From Bacteroidales bacterium UBA6828 (GTDB taxonomy: Bacteria; Bacteroidota; Bacteroidia; Bacteroidales; Paludibacteraceae): 16,734 bases of DNA. The stretch is from NCBI GenBank assembly GCA_002452095.1, contig DKEG01000048.1, positions 1-16,734 of the forward strand, in the 5' to 3' direction. The translations under genes and the position numbers were made by a program. Under the pieces are notes generated by a model. It had not been told where the DNA came from and searched no databases. It saw only the letters and a program-made list of their open reading frames with translations. Below are positions 1 through 6,389 of the stretch, piece after piece. The stretch's first letter is position 1. The number at the start of each line of letters is the position of its first letter.

Positions 1-681
1 GGCAGACAGGTACGCGAGTTGGAGACCAAACTGGATGACGATACAAAGGAAACGTATGCGGAACGCTTGAAAATCTACCACCGCATTTTAGAGCAGGAGC
101 GCACGACCAAAGACAAGATTTACAGTCCGCACAAGCCTTATACGACGTGCATAGCGAAAGGTAAGGCGGGCATCCCTTACGAGTTTGGGAACAAGGTGGG
201 AATGATAACAACGGCAAAGAGTCGGATAGTGGTGGCGATAAAGGCTTTTGAGGGTAATCCGCACGATAGCAAGACGATAGAACCATTGTTGCAACAGATG
301 GAGGATAACCATCAGAAACTGCCGAAACGTTTGGCTTACGACCGTGGCGGACGGGAAGCCAAGGAGATAAAGGGTGTGGAGATATTGACTCCCGGCAAAG
401 CCAAGGCGACAGACAGTGCTTATGAGCGTGCGAAGAAAAGGCTTCCTTTCAGACGCAGAGCGGGGATAGAGCCCCACTTTAGTCATTTGAAGTCAGACTT
501 TCGTATGCGGGAGAACTATCTCCATGGCAAGGATTCGTCGACCATCAATGCGATGTTGGCGGCTACTGCATGGAATTTGAAGAAGATGATGAGGAAACTC
601 AAGTCTCTTTTTGACTTTTTTGTGCAGATGCTACGCCGCCATTTCGATACCCCACATACAATTATACCCTATGCAATCTAA
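1..681 (+). CDS. IS5-like DDE transposase, 3' part (cut by window start)
   Basis: The reading frame is open from base 1 (codons for GRQVRELE precede the first TTG at 19), so the start lies outside the window and about 226 codons are visible. The protein matches the C-terminal half of IS5-group transposases as I know them: YSPHKPYTTCIAKGKAG, then YEFGNKVG, NPHDSKTIEPLL, LAYDRGGREAKEIKG with the likely second catalytic Asp, and RRRAGIEPHFSHLKSD with the likely third acidic residue, ending in a basic AWNLKKMMRKL tail. The first catalytic Asp should lie upstream and cannot be judged. The C-terminus looks intact, so this may be an active or recently active copy. I could not define a terminal inverted repeat or target duplication downstream of 681. 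The element borders the accessory region that follows. The family call is firm; the subgroup is not. Confidence 0.85.
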   Translation, partial: GRQVRELETKLDDDTKETYAERLKIYHRILEQERTTKDKIYSPHKPYTTCIAKGKAGIPYEFGNKVGMITTAKSRIVVAIKAFEGNPHDSKTIEPLLQQMEDNHQKLPKRLAYDRGGREAKEIKGVEILTPGKAKATDSAYERAKKRLPFRRRAGIEPHFSHLKSDFRMRENYLHGKDSSTINAMLAATAWNLKKMMRKLKSLFDFFVQMLRRHFDTPHTIIPYAI

Positions 682-788
682 TTCTTAAGGAGCAACTAAA
701 TAATAATCAGGTTCTTTTCTTTCTCATCGCTTCCCCTATTTGCCCGATGTCTTATATTGTGCACTATATAAAATCCGTTATATCTCCT

Positions 789-810
789 GCATATCAGTAG
801 CATATCAGTA
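789..810. repeat. two tandem 11-bp direct repeats
   Basis: The unit GCATATCAGTA occurs twice with no gap (789-799 and 800-810). The next 11 bases (811-821) keep the TCAG core at the same offset. It lies in non-coding DNA between the transposase and the convergent minus-strand gene, and is in phase (5 x 11 bases) with the array starting at 844. Nothing coding is visible in the rest of 682-1073. Confidence 0.8.
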
Positions 811-843
811 ACTTGTCAGCGACATACTCTGCTGAGCATTTTT

Positions 844-892
844 CGAACCACCTCCGAATCACCTTCGAACCACCTCCGAACCACCTCCGAAC
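844..892. repeat. 11-bp tandem repeat array, about 4.5 units
   Basis: Units start at 844, 855, 866 and 877, each CGAACCACCTC or a variant with one or two changes (CGAATCACCTT at 855). A partial fifth unit, CGAAC, starts at 888. A short forward open frame runs through it, but its content comes from the repeat, so I treat it as non-coding. The array sits in the gap between two gene 3' ends. Confidence 0.85.
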
Positions 893-991
893 AAAACCGC
901 TATTCCCTCTCTGCTTCCGCTGCACATGTTCTGTTCGATTTCCGATGCAAAATTACTGCTATTCTGTTACTTGGAACAGCAAAAACACAAC

Positions 992-1035
992 AAAGAAAGG
1001 GAGGTCAGGTGATGTCACCGTACCTCCCTTCCTTT
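992..1035. terminator. long imperfect hairpin, likely bidirectional terminator
   Basis: Arms 992-1005 and 1022-1035 pair at 13 of 14 positions, and an inner GGTG/CACC stem caps the hairpin. On the minus strand it follows the stop of the gene at 1074-2165 by about 40 bases, and a T run lies just beyond it (AAAAACAC on the plus strand near 981-988). On the plus strand GGGGATTTTTTA follows. Placement between convergent genes fits a shared Rho-independent terminator. Confidence 0.65.
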
Positions 1036-1073
1036 GATGGGGATTTTTTATCCTTTACAGGACTCCTGCAAAG

Positions 1074-2165
1074 TTATCGCTGTACTTTTTTTACATCGTC
1101 CAGTGCCTTCTTGAAGTCTTTGATTAAATCGTCTTTGAACGTTGCTATTGTGCCTGTACTGATATACTGGCTTATATCCTTGCTCACCCTGCCGCTTTCG
1201 CAATGAAAACCATATTTCAGAATTTCTCGGATAGTCTCGTCACGCCCTATTTTAACACCTTTGTCGTTTACAAAATAGTCCGCATAGTATAACCCGCACA
1301 ATAGCAATTCCAAACTGCTATTCTTCCTGTTGGCAATGCGAATCATAGAGCCGCCATTCCCCTCCCTCATCGCTTTCAACTCCCTCTCTTTCTCCTCCAA
1401 TAGCCCCTCCAACTCCTTCACACGCGCTTCCAACCGCTCCGCTTCCGCCTTCTGTGAGGCAATGACTTTCTTTTCTGATATCAACCCCTCTCTGTATGGA
1501 TTTTCTTTTTCATTGCCTTTATCTTTGTTGGTATGCAGTAGCGTGGCTATTTCTGCCGATATGCGCCTGTCGGACAGCATGTATCGCTCTATATAGTCTA
1601 TAAGGTGTTCTTCTTTCGCTTCCCCAAAATCCTCCTTACACATAATTTTTGAACTTTGTGCAAAAATAGGGGAGTCTGTGGTTAGGGCTTTTGTCATACG
1701 GGCACGCCTGCCTGTCGGGTAAATATCATCCGACAAAAAGTGTGCATCTACTATTTCTTCTATTCCGTCACTCAAATAACTGGATAATTTATCTGTGTCC
1801 GCATTGTCCAACAATCGTAGCAGTTTGGATAATGCCAACAGCACAAACATACGGTCACTGAAACATTTATCCCTGTCCCCGTTATAGTTACGCATATCTA
1901 TTATTTCTTCTATATCGTATGGAATGCACTGAATTTCATTCTGTAACCGGCAATCGTCATAACGGTTATATTGTTTCAGCAAATCCAATAGCCCGAAACT
2001 CATATAGAACAAACCGTCAGGAGTAAGCCGGTATTTGTCTTGACTATAAGCCATACAGGGCTTCCGTAGCCATTGATAAACAATGTTTTCTTTGTAATCT
2101 TCCATAACATTGTTTTCAATACTCTTTCTTAATGCGTCAAGGCAGACTTTATCTACAAATTGCAT
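1074..2165 (-). CDS. unrecognised protein with central coiled coil
   Basis: A 363-aa protein I do not recognise. There is no signal peptide or membrane segment, so it is probably cytoplasmic. Residues about 1-210 look alpha-helical with many acidic and Leu residues. Residues about 230-268 form a clear heptad-like coiled coil rich in Glu, Lys, Ala and Leu (for example AERLEARVKELEGLLEEKE). After a GNGGS linker, residues about 275-363 form a separate C-terminal domain (SLELLLCGLYYADYF ... IREILKYGF). That architecture, two folded parts joined by a coiled coil, suggests an oligomeric or scaffolding protein, but no catalytic motif is visible. The ATG at 2165 is preceded by a good TAnnTTTG promoter element about 36 bases away, which supports this start. 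It is convergent with the transposase and divergent from the toxin-antitoxin unit, so it is probably a single-gene transcript of accessory character. Confidence 0.8.
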   Translation of the reverse strand: MQFVDKVCLDALRKSIENNVMEDYKENIVYQWLRKPCMAYSQDKYRLTPDGLFYMSFGLLDLLKQYNRYDDCRLQNEIQCIPYDIEEIIDMRNYNGDRDKCFSDRMFVLLALSKLLRLLDNADTDKLSSYLSDGIEEIVDAHFLSDDIYPTGRRARMTKALTTDSPIFAQSSKIMCKEDFGEAKEEHLIDYIERYMLSDRRISAEIATLLHTNKDKGNEKENPYREGLISEKKVIASQKAEAERLEARVKELEGLLEEKERELKAMREGNGGSMIRIANRKNSSLELLLCGLYYADYFVNDKGVKIGRDETIREILKYGFHCESGRVSKDISQYISTGTIATFKDDLIKDFKKALDDVKKVQR

Positions 2166-2200
2166 ATCTGTTAATTTTAGAAAATTATATTACTATCACG

Positions 2201-2208
2201 CAAAATTA
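2201..2208 (-). promoter_or_regulatory. putative promoter -7 element for the minus-strand gene
   Basis: CAAAATTA on the plus strand reads TAATTTTG on the minus strand, a full match to the Bacteroidota -7 consensus TAnnTTTG. The upstream -33 position has only CTTG instead of TTTG (plus-strand CAAG at 2229-2232, 20 bases away). It would give a leader of about 30 bases before the ATG at 2165. Confidence 0.55.
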
Positions 2209-2237
2209 CCAAAATTTACCCATATATACAAGATGTA

Positions 2238-2269
2238 TTTGCATATTTCGTAGAAAAATAGTAACTTTG
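2238..2269 (+). promoter_or_regulatory. putative promoter of the toxin-antitoxin/polysaccharide operon
   Basis: TTTG at 2238-2241 and TAACTTTG at 2262-2269 are 20 bases apart, close to the Bacteroidota consensus TTTG-N19-TAnnTTTG. Transcription would begin near 2275, about 50 bases before the preferred start at 2328. No other promoter match of this quality was found before the genes up to 9693, so it may drive the whole run. Confidence 0.65.
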
Positions 2270-2327
2270 CAGGCAATAGGATATGGGCGGATTTGTATGC
2301 AACCGTTTAATTTTAATAGCAACTGTT

Positions 2328-2543
2328 ATGAGTGAATCTGAAAGCAAAGAGCAACAAGCAATACACGACATGGTGTCTCGGGACGCTTCATCCGCTTATT
2401 TGCGAGCAATGAGTTCGCATGTGGAAGTTACAATTTTGAGGGGAACGGATATCGTGCGTATTTGCAATGGAAAAGAACAGGTTGTTGGTACTGTGGCGGA
2501 AAGACCTGTTACTGCACAGCCCGCTCAATATACGCTTCGGTAA
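2328..2543 (+). CDS. small protein, putative antitoxin of the zeta-like toxin
   Basis: A 71-aa acidic-to-neutral protein directly upstream of the zeta-like toxin gene, with 2 bases between its stop and the toxin start. The N-terminus (SESESKEQQAIHDMV) is polar and probably helical; the middle (HVEVTILRGTDIVRICNGK) looks like two beta strands. I know of similar short VTxxRGxxIxR proteins beside zeta-like ATPases in Bacteroidota, but this is recollection of family context, not a search. It shows no resemblance to the classical three-helix epsilon antitoxin. An in-frame ATG at 2283 would add 15 residues but would leave a leader of only about 8 bases after the predicted transcription start, so I prefer 2328. 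Gene position and spacing support the antitoxin role; sequence alone does not prove it. Confidence 0.65.
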   Translation: MSESESKEQQAIHDMVSRDASSAYLRAMSSHVEVTILRGTDIVRICNGKEQVVGTVAERPVTAQPAQYTLR

Positions 2544-2545
2544 GA

Positions 2546-3283
2546 ATGGTCGGAAGATTGCGCATATTGGCAGGACCTAACGGTTCGGGGAAAACATCCG
2601 TGTTCGGCGAACTCCGAGAGAATTTCCATTGGGGCGTGTTCGTCAATGCGGATGAGATAGAACGGCGATTGAAGGAAGAAGGATGTCTTGATTGTAGAGA
2701 ATATGCGGTAGCGGAGGTGGATGAGGAAAAGTTCAGGGGCGCATATTCTGACTATTTCTGTACTTTTTCAACACGAAGTGCGGCGGACAATATATTTGTA
2801 GATAATGCCTGTATTGGGGTGTATGATACTGCATTGGTAGATTCTTATTTCGCTGCTTTTATGGCTGCCTATATACGGGAACGGTTGTTAGAAGCGGGGA
2901 TTTCTTTTTCATTGGAGACGGTTATGTCGCATCCGAACAAAGTGGACTTTATGGCTCGAGCACATCGGTCAGGATACCGGGTTTATCTGTATTACGTATC
3001 TACACAGTCTCCGGAAATCAATATAGGGCGTGTGCATACACGTGTGCAGGAGGGAGGACATAATGTCCCTGAAAGTAAAGTAAGGGAACGTTATACTCGT
3101 TCTTTGCGGAATTTGTATGCGGCTGTAAAACAATCGGATAGGGCGTACTTGTTTGATAATAGCGGTAAGCATTTTGAGTTGCTGGCGGAGTATGATGCCA
3201 CGGATAAGTCTGTCCAACTATACAGTGAGACAGAGTGGTTGAGAACGTATTTGTTGAATATGGCAGAGACAACGAGAAAATGA
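2546..3283 (+). CDS. zeta toxin-like P-loop kinase (COG4185 type)
   Basis: A 245-aa P-loop protein. Visible features: Walker A GPNGSGKTS at residues 10-18; FVNADEIERRL at 32-42 with an Asp at the substrate-side position; SLETVMSHPNK at 122-132; YRVYLYYV at 144-151; and RVHTRVQEGGHNVPESKVR at 162-180 followed by ERYTRSLRNL, the Arg-rich segment typical of this family. Zeta toxins phosphorylate UDP-N-acetylglucosamine and so block cell-wall synthesis; this COG4185 branch is less well characterised, so the substrate here is inferred. I chose the ATG at 2546 because it directly precedes the beta strand before Walker A; the open frame extends further upstream but overlaps the putative antitoxin gene. 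The stop overlaps the next gene's start as ATGA (3280-3283), so toxin and glycosyltransferase are translationally coupled. No truncation is visible. Confidence 0.82.
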   Translation: MVGRLRILAGPNGSGKTSVFGELRENFHWGVFVNADEIERRLKEEGCLDCREYAVAEVDEEKFRGAYSDYFCTFSTRSAADNIFVDNACIGVYDTALVDSYFAAFMAAYIRERLLEAGISFSLETVMSHPNKVDFMARAHRSGYRVYLYYVSTQSPEINIGRVHTRVQEGGHNVPESKVRERYTRSLRNLYAAVKQSDRAYLFDNSGKHFELLAEYDATDKSVQLYSETEWLRTYLLNMAETTRK

Positions 3284-4143
3284 CTTGTTCTATCATTACC
3301 ATAACCTACAACAACCTCTCGGGGCTGCGCAAGACGGCGGAGTCTGTGGCAGCACAGACATACAAGGATATGGAGTGGATTGTAGTGGACGGGGCAAGCA
3401 CCGACGGCACACAGGAGTGGCTGGACAAGATGCGACAGGACTCCCCCGTCCCCCTCAAAGAGGGGGACAAAGAGACGGGCAATGCACAATGCAGGGGAGA
3501 TAATCTTCAAATCCCCAAATTCTCAAATGTACAGGTTCTCTCCGAGCCGGACAAGGGAGTGTATGACGCGCAGAACAAGGGCATCGGGCTGGCGAAAGGC
3601 GATTTCTGCTTTTTCCTCAATGCGGGAGACGCTTTCTGCGGAGCGGATGTGGTGGCGCGGATGATGACGGACAGCGAGGGGGCGGATATTGTCTATGGCA
3701 ACGAGTTGGTGGTGGATGCCGGGGGTAGGGTAGTGGAGCACTGCAAGGGCGTGGATGACCCGGGTTTCGTGGACTTGTACAACAGTTGTATGAAACATCA
3801 GGCAACGTTTATCCGTCGTACGCTGTTTGATAAATACGGCAAATACGACAGTACGATGCGTATCTGCGCCGACTTCGACTGGTTCTTCCGTGTGATTGCC
3901 TTTCACGATGAGGTGCGCCTGCTGTACAAAGATGTGGACGTGGCATATTTCGAGAATACGGGACTGAGTTACCATAGCCCCGACTTGTGTGCAAAGGAGC
4001 GCAAGCAGATACTGGACAGACTGATGCCCGCCCGCCTGCAACGGGATTATGAGACAATAGGACGATACCCGCGAATTGTGAAGGTGCGTGGGGAGTGGCT
4101 GCCGCAATTCTTGCTGCGTGTGGCGAACGGACTGATGAAATGA
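3280..4143 (+). CDS. family 2 glycosyltransferase with an in-frame insertion
   Basis: A 287-aa GT-A fold enzyme, probably transferring a sugar from a nucleotide-sugar to a lipid-linked repeat unit at the cytoplasmic membrane face. Motifs: SIITITYNN at 4-12, VDGASTDGT at 36-44, SEPDKGVYDAQNKGI at 88-102, FFLNAGD at 111-117 (in place of the usual DxD), HQATFIRRTLFDKYG at 173-187 and ADFDWFFR at 197-204. This pattern belongs to the GT2 subgroup of colanic-acid/capsule enzymes. The start at 3280 is set by the ATGA overlap with the toxin stop; an ATG at 3235 is in frame but lies deep inside the toxin gene. Residues about 53-83, between the DGASTDGT and SEPDKG blocks, are an extra Pro/Lys/Gly-rich stretch containing a perfect DNA palindrome, where relatives have a short loop. 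Its stop overlaps the next start by 4 bases. The acceptor and donor sugars cannot be told. Confidence 0.9.
   Translation: MTCSIITITYNNLSGLRKTAESVAAQTYKDMEWIVVDGASTDGTQEWLDKMRQDSPVPLKEGDKETGNAQCRGDNLQIPKFSNVQVLSEPDKGVYDAQNKGIGLAKGDFCFFLNAGDAFCGADVVARMMTDSEGADIVYGNELVVDAGGRVVEHCKGVDDPGFVDLYNSCMKHQATFIRRTLFDKYGKYDSTMRICADFDWFFRVIAFHDEVRLLYKDVDVAYFENTGLSYHSPDLCAKERKQILDRLMPARLQRDYETIGRYPRIVKVRGEWLPQFLLRVANGLMK
3448..3468. repeat. perfect 9-bp-arm palindrome inside the GT2 gene
   Basis: GTCCCCCTC, a 3-base AAA spacer, then GAGGGGGAC. It lies at the start of the extra 25-30 codons of the glycosyltransferase and is read as PVPLKEGDK. The bases after it (about 3479-3530) contain short A/C-rich repeats (AATGCAC/AATGCAG; TTCAAATCCCCAAATTCTC) that look more like intergenic than coding DNA. 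Confidence 0.8.
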
Positions 4144-5210
4144 TGGAGAATAGTGTTATAAAACAAGGACGAATAGCATGGATAGACGCATTGCGAGGGT
4201 TTGCAATGTGGCTTGTGGTAATTATGCATGTGCAGTTCTTCAGTGGAAGCCAAAGCACGGTGTATAATACATTGATAGCATGGATGTTTATGCCGCTATT
4301 TTTCTTTGTCTCTGGACTGGTAATGTATAATCCGAACAGACAATGGACGGCTCATTCTGTAGTGACTTATTTGTGGAAGAAAGTGCAGCAGATATTAGTT
4401 CCGACAGTTATTATGTTTCTGCTGGCAATTTGGATATTAGGGTATAATCTTGTGGAAGCATCTCTTCATCCAATGAAATTCGGCTATTGGTTTACAATCA
4501 CCTTGTTTGGGTTTATTGCTTTGTATGTTTTGTTTGAGTGGCTGATGCAAGTTGTCAAAGTTGGTAATAGAGGCTGGTTGGTGTGCTTGGTGGTACTAAC
4601 AGCGGTGTTCTCGTGGCTATTGTCTCGCCACGGCTTGTACACACGTATGTTCGGAGATGGGGCTATGGTGTGGTTTGATGCATTGCAGATAGGTAAATGG
4701 AGTTATTTTCAGTTCTTTGTACTCGGTATATTGGTGAGAAAATATAAAGATGTCTTTCTGCGGCTTTTGTCAAACAAGTACGCAATGGGAATAGTCATTG
4801 TGGCTTATGTATTGATGGCGGTGGTTAATGTCAAAGGACTGCCATCCGGTGGCATACAACGCTATTGGGCTGCTGTGTGTGTACGCCTTTTGCCTTATGC
4901 AAGTATTTGTATTGTAACGGCATTGTTCTACTCTATGCGGCAGTTTTGGTCAGATAGCAGGACAGGAAAAGCATTGCAGGTTGTAGGTAGCAATACATTG
5001 GGTATCTATTTGATACATTACTTTTTCTTGGCAGGAAATTGGTCTTTCTTGCGCACAATTTCCACGAATACCCCCCCCGCTCTATTATTGATTATATTCG
5101 CCCTATTGGCAGTCGTAATAATAGCCTGTTGTATGGTTGTTATTCGTGTGATTCGCTTGAGTCCGTTTCTCGCAAAATATATGATAGGGGACAAGGAAAA
5201 AAGAGTTTGA
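4140..5210 (+). CDS. acyltransferase 3 family membrane protein
   Basis: A 356-aa multi-pass membrane protein with the hallmark N-terminus of the acyltransferase 3 family: RIAWIDALRGFAMWLVVIMH at residues 11-30, with the conserved Arg of the LRG motif and the His at 30 needed for acyl transfer, followed by FMPLFFFVSGLVMY. About ten hydrophobic segments follow, and the C-terminal GSNTLGIYLIHYFFL is also typical. Such enzymes O-acylate (often O-acetylate) polysaccharides at the membrane, consistent with the neighbouring glycosyltransferases. The start is the first of two adjacent ATG codons (4140 and 4143), overlapping the upstream stop; either may be used. A run of eight C (5071-5078) lies at codons 311-313, where slippage would alter the last membrane segment. 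The gene is AT-richer than the GT2 before it. Confidence 0.9.
   Translation: MMENSVIKQGRIAWIDALRGFAMWLVVIMHVQFFSGSQSTVYNTLIAWMFMPLFFFVSGLVMYNPNRQWTAHSVVTYLWKKVQQILVPTVIMFLLAIWILGYNLVEASLHPMKFGYWFTITLFGFIALYVLFEWLMQVVKVGNRGWLVCLVVLTAVFSWLLSRHGLYTRMFGDGAMVWFDALQIGKWSYFQFFVLGILVRKYKDVFLRLLSNKYAMGIVIVAYVLMAVVNVKGLPSGGIQRYWAAVCVRLLPYASICIVTALFYSMRQFWSDSRTGKALQVVGSNTLGIYLIHYFFLAGNWSFLRTISTNTPPALLLIIFALLAVVIIACCMVVIRVIRLSPFLAKYMIGDKEKRV
5071..5078 (+). repeat. C8 homopolymer tract in the acyltransferase gene
   Basis: Eight consecutive C residues coding for Thr-Pro-Pro about 45 codons before the stop. A one-base slip would change the C-terminal membrane segment and tail. Confidence 0.9.
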
Positions 5211-5228
5211 AATAGCGTTAGTACAGAT

Positions 5229-6365
5229 ATGAATATGACACGTGTCTTGTTTATCATAACCGGTTTGGAAGGCGGGGGGGCGGAAAAGGCTCTCGTCAAT
5301 CTGTTGCGGGCGATGGATAAGCAGACATATAACATCAGTGTGCTGGTTATATTCGGGGACAAGAAAGGAACGGATATAGTGGATGGCGTAACGTATCATA
5401 CTCTGTTTGGAAACAACCATAGCATAGTATATAAAATTGCCAAGCATCTGTATTTGGATTGGCATACACCGGCTCTGCTTACATATCTGACAAGACGCAA
5501 AGTGCCTGACTATTACGATGTGATAGTATCTTTTTTGGAAGGGGATTCTTTGTTGTATCATTCTTTTGTATTCGACAGGGCGCAGAGGAATATATCGTGG
5601 GTGCATACAGATTTGGTGGAAAACCATTGGTCAGCCCGTCATTTCGTAGGGGAAGATGAAAAGAAAGCCTATTCTACGTTAAATGGAGTCGTGTTTGTGA
5701 GTGAGTATGCACAAACGCAATTCAACAAAGTGTTCCATCTTTCGGAAAACATAAAACAATATATTTGCCCGAATATAATCAATGAAACGGAAATCGTGCA
5801 AAAGTCGCAAGAGTTGGTTACTGATGTCCTCAAGCGGACATTTACGATATGCTCTGTAGGACGTTTGGAGGAGGTAAAAGGGTATGATATGGTGGTTGAG
5901 GCGGCTCGGATACTCAAACGGCAAGGGACAGATGTGGATTTTTGGATTATTGGTACAGGTTCACAAGAAAAGAGATTGAGAGCCTTAATACAAGGAGCAG
6001 GTGTGGATGATATAGTACACTTGTTAGGGTATAAGGCGAACCCATATCCCTATATGAGAATGGCAGACATATTTCTGTCTTCTTCTCGTGCAGAAGGATT
6101 GCCTCTGGTGTTTGGGGAGGCGATGTGTTTGGGAAAACCGATTGTTGCTACACGGACGATTGGGGCACTGACAATACTCCAAGACGGGGAGTATGGGAAA
6201 ATAGTGGATATGAGTCCTTCTGCAATCGCAGGTATTATAACGGAATTGCAAATGAACCATAGTCTATTAGCGCACTGCGGGGAATTGTCGCGAATTGGGA
6301 AAAAGCAGTTTGATGCCCAGAATGTATTGGACATCGTGGAATCTGTTTTGGGTAAGAACAAGTGA
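5229..6365 (+). CDS. family 4 (GT-B) glycosyltransferase
   Basis: A 378-aa enzyme with both Rossmann halves of a retaining GT4. Residues 5-21 carry the first strand and acceptor loop (VLFIITGLEGGGAEKA). The nucleotide-sugar half begins near SVGRLEEVKGYD at 209-220. The signature SSSRAEGLPLVFGEAMCLGK at 284-303 contains the E-x7-E pair (E289 and E297) that positions the donor. The length is usual for the family. The role is inferred as addition of one sugar to the repeat unit of the polysaccharide made by this cluster. The start at 5229 lies 18 bases after the previous stop; a second ATG two codons later (5235) is equally possible. A G7 run (5274-5280) encodes the conserved GGG loop, so slippage there would abolish the protein. 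The donor sugar cannot be read from sequence. Confidence 0.92.
   Translation: MNMTRVLFIITGLEGGGAEKALVNLLRAMDKQTYNISVLVIFGDKKGTDIVDGVTYHTLFGNNHSIVYKIAKHLYLDWHTPALLTYLTRRKVPDYYDVIVSFLEGDSLLYHSFVFDRAQRNISWVHTDLVENHWSARHFVGEDEKKAYSTLNGVVFVSEYAQTQFNKVFHLSENIKQYICPNIINETEIVQKSQELVTDVLKRTFTICSVGRLEEVKGYDMVVEAARILKRQGTDVDFWIIGTGSQEKRLRALIQGAGVDDIVHLLGYKANPYPYMRMADIFLSSSRAEGLPLVFGEAMCLGKPIVATRTIGALTILQDGEYGKIVDMSPSAIAGIITELQMNHSLLAHCGELSRIGKKQFDAQNVLDIVESVLGKNK
5274..5280 (+). repeat. G7 homopolymer tract in the GT4 gene
   Basis: Seven G residues at codons 16-18, within the conserved glycine-rich loop. It lies so near the start that a slip would give a null product. Confidence 0.85.
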
Positions 6366-6389
6366 TAAAAGAAGTAGTATATATACACA

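Noticed and set aside
844..892. CRISPR array
   Set aside because: The repeats are 11 bp with no spacers, and no cas genes are present.
813..1037. 74-codon forward open frame through the repeat array
   Set aside because: Its sequence is generated by the 11-bp repeats (an HLRxxFEPP pattern) and it runs into the terminator hairpin.
2219..2287. 7-bp inverted repeat CCCATAT/ATATGGG flanking the operon promoter, as in invertible capsule promoters
   Set aside because: Known invertible promoters in Bacteroides have much longer arms. Seven bases in AT-rich DNA is easily chance, and no invertase gene is in the window.
2462..2545. Upstream extension of the zeta-like toxin to an ATG at 2462
   Set aside because: The extension overlaps the putative antitoxin gene, is Cys-rich and unlike the family; the ATG at 2546 lies just before the Walker A strand.
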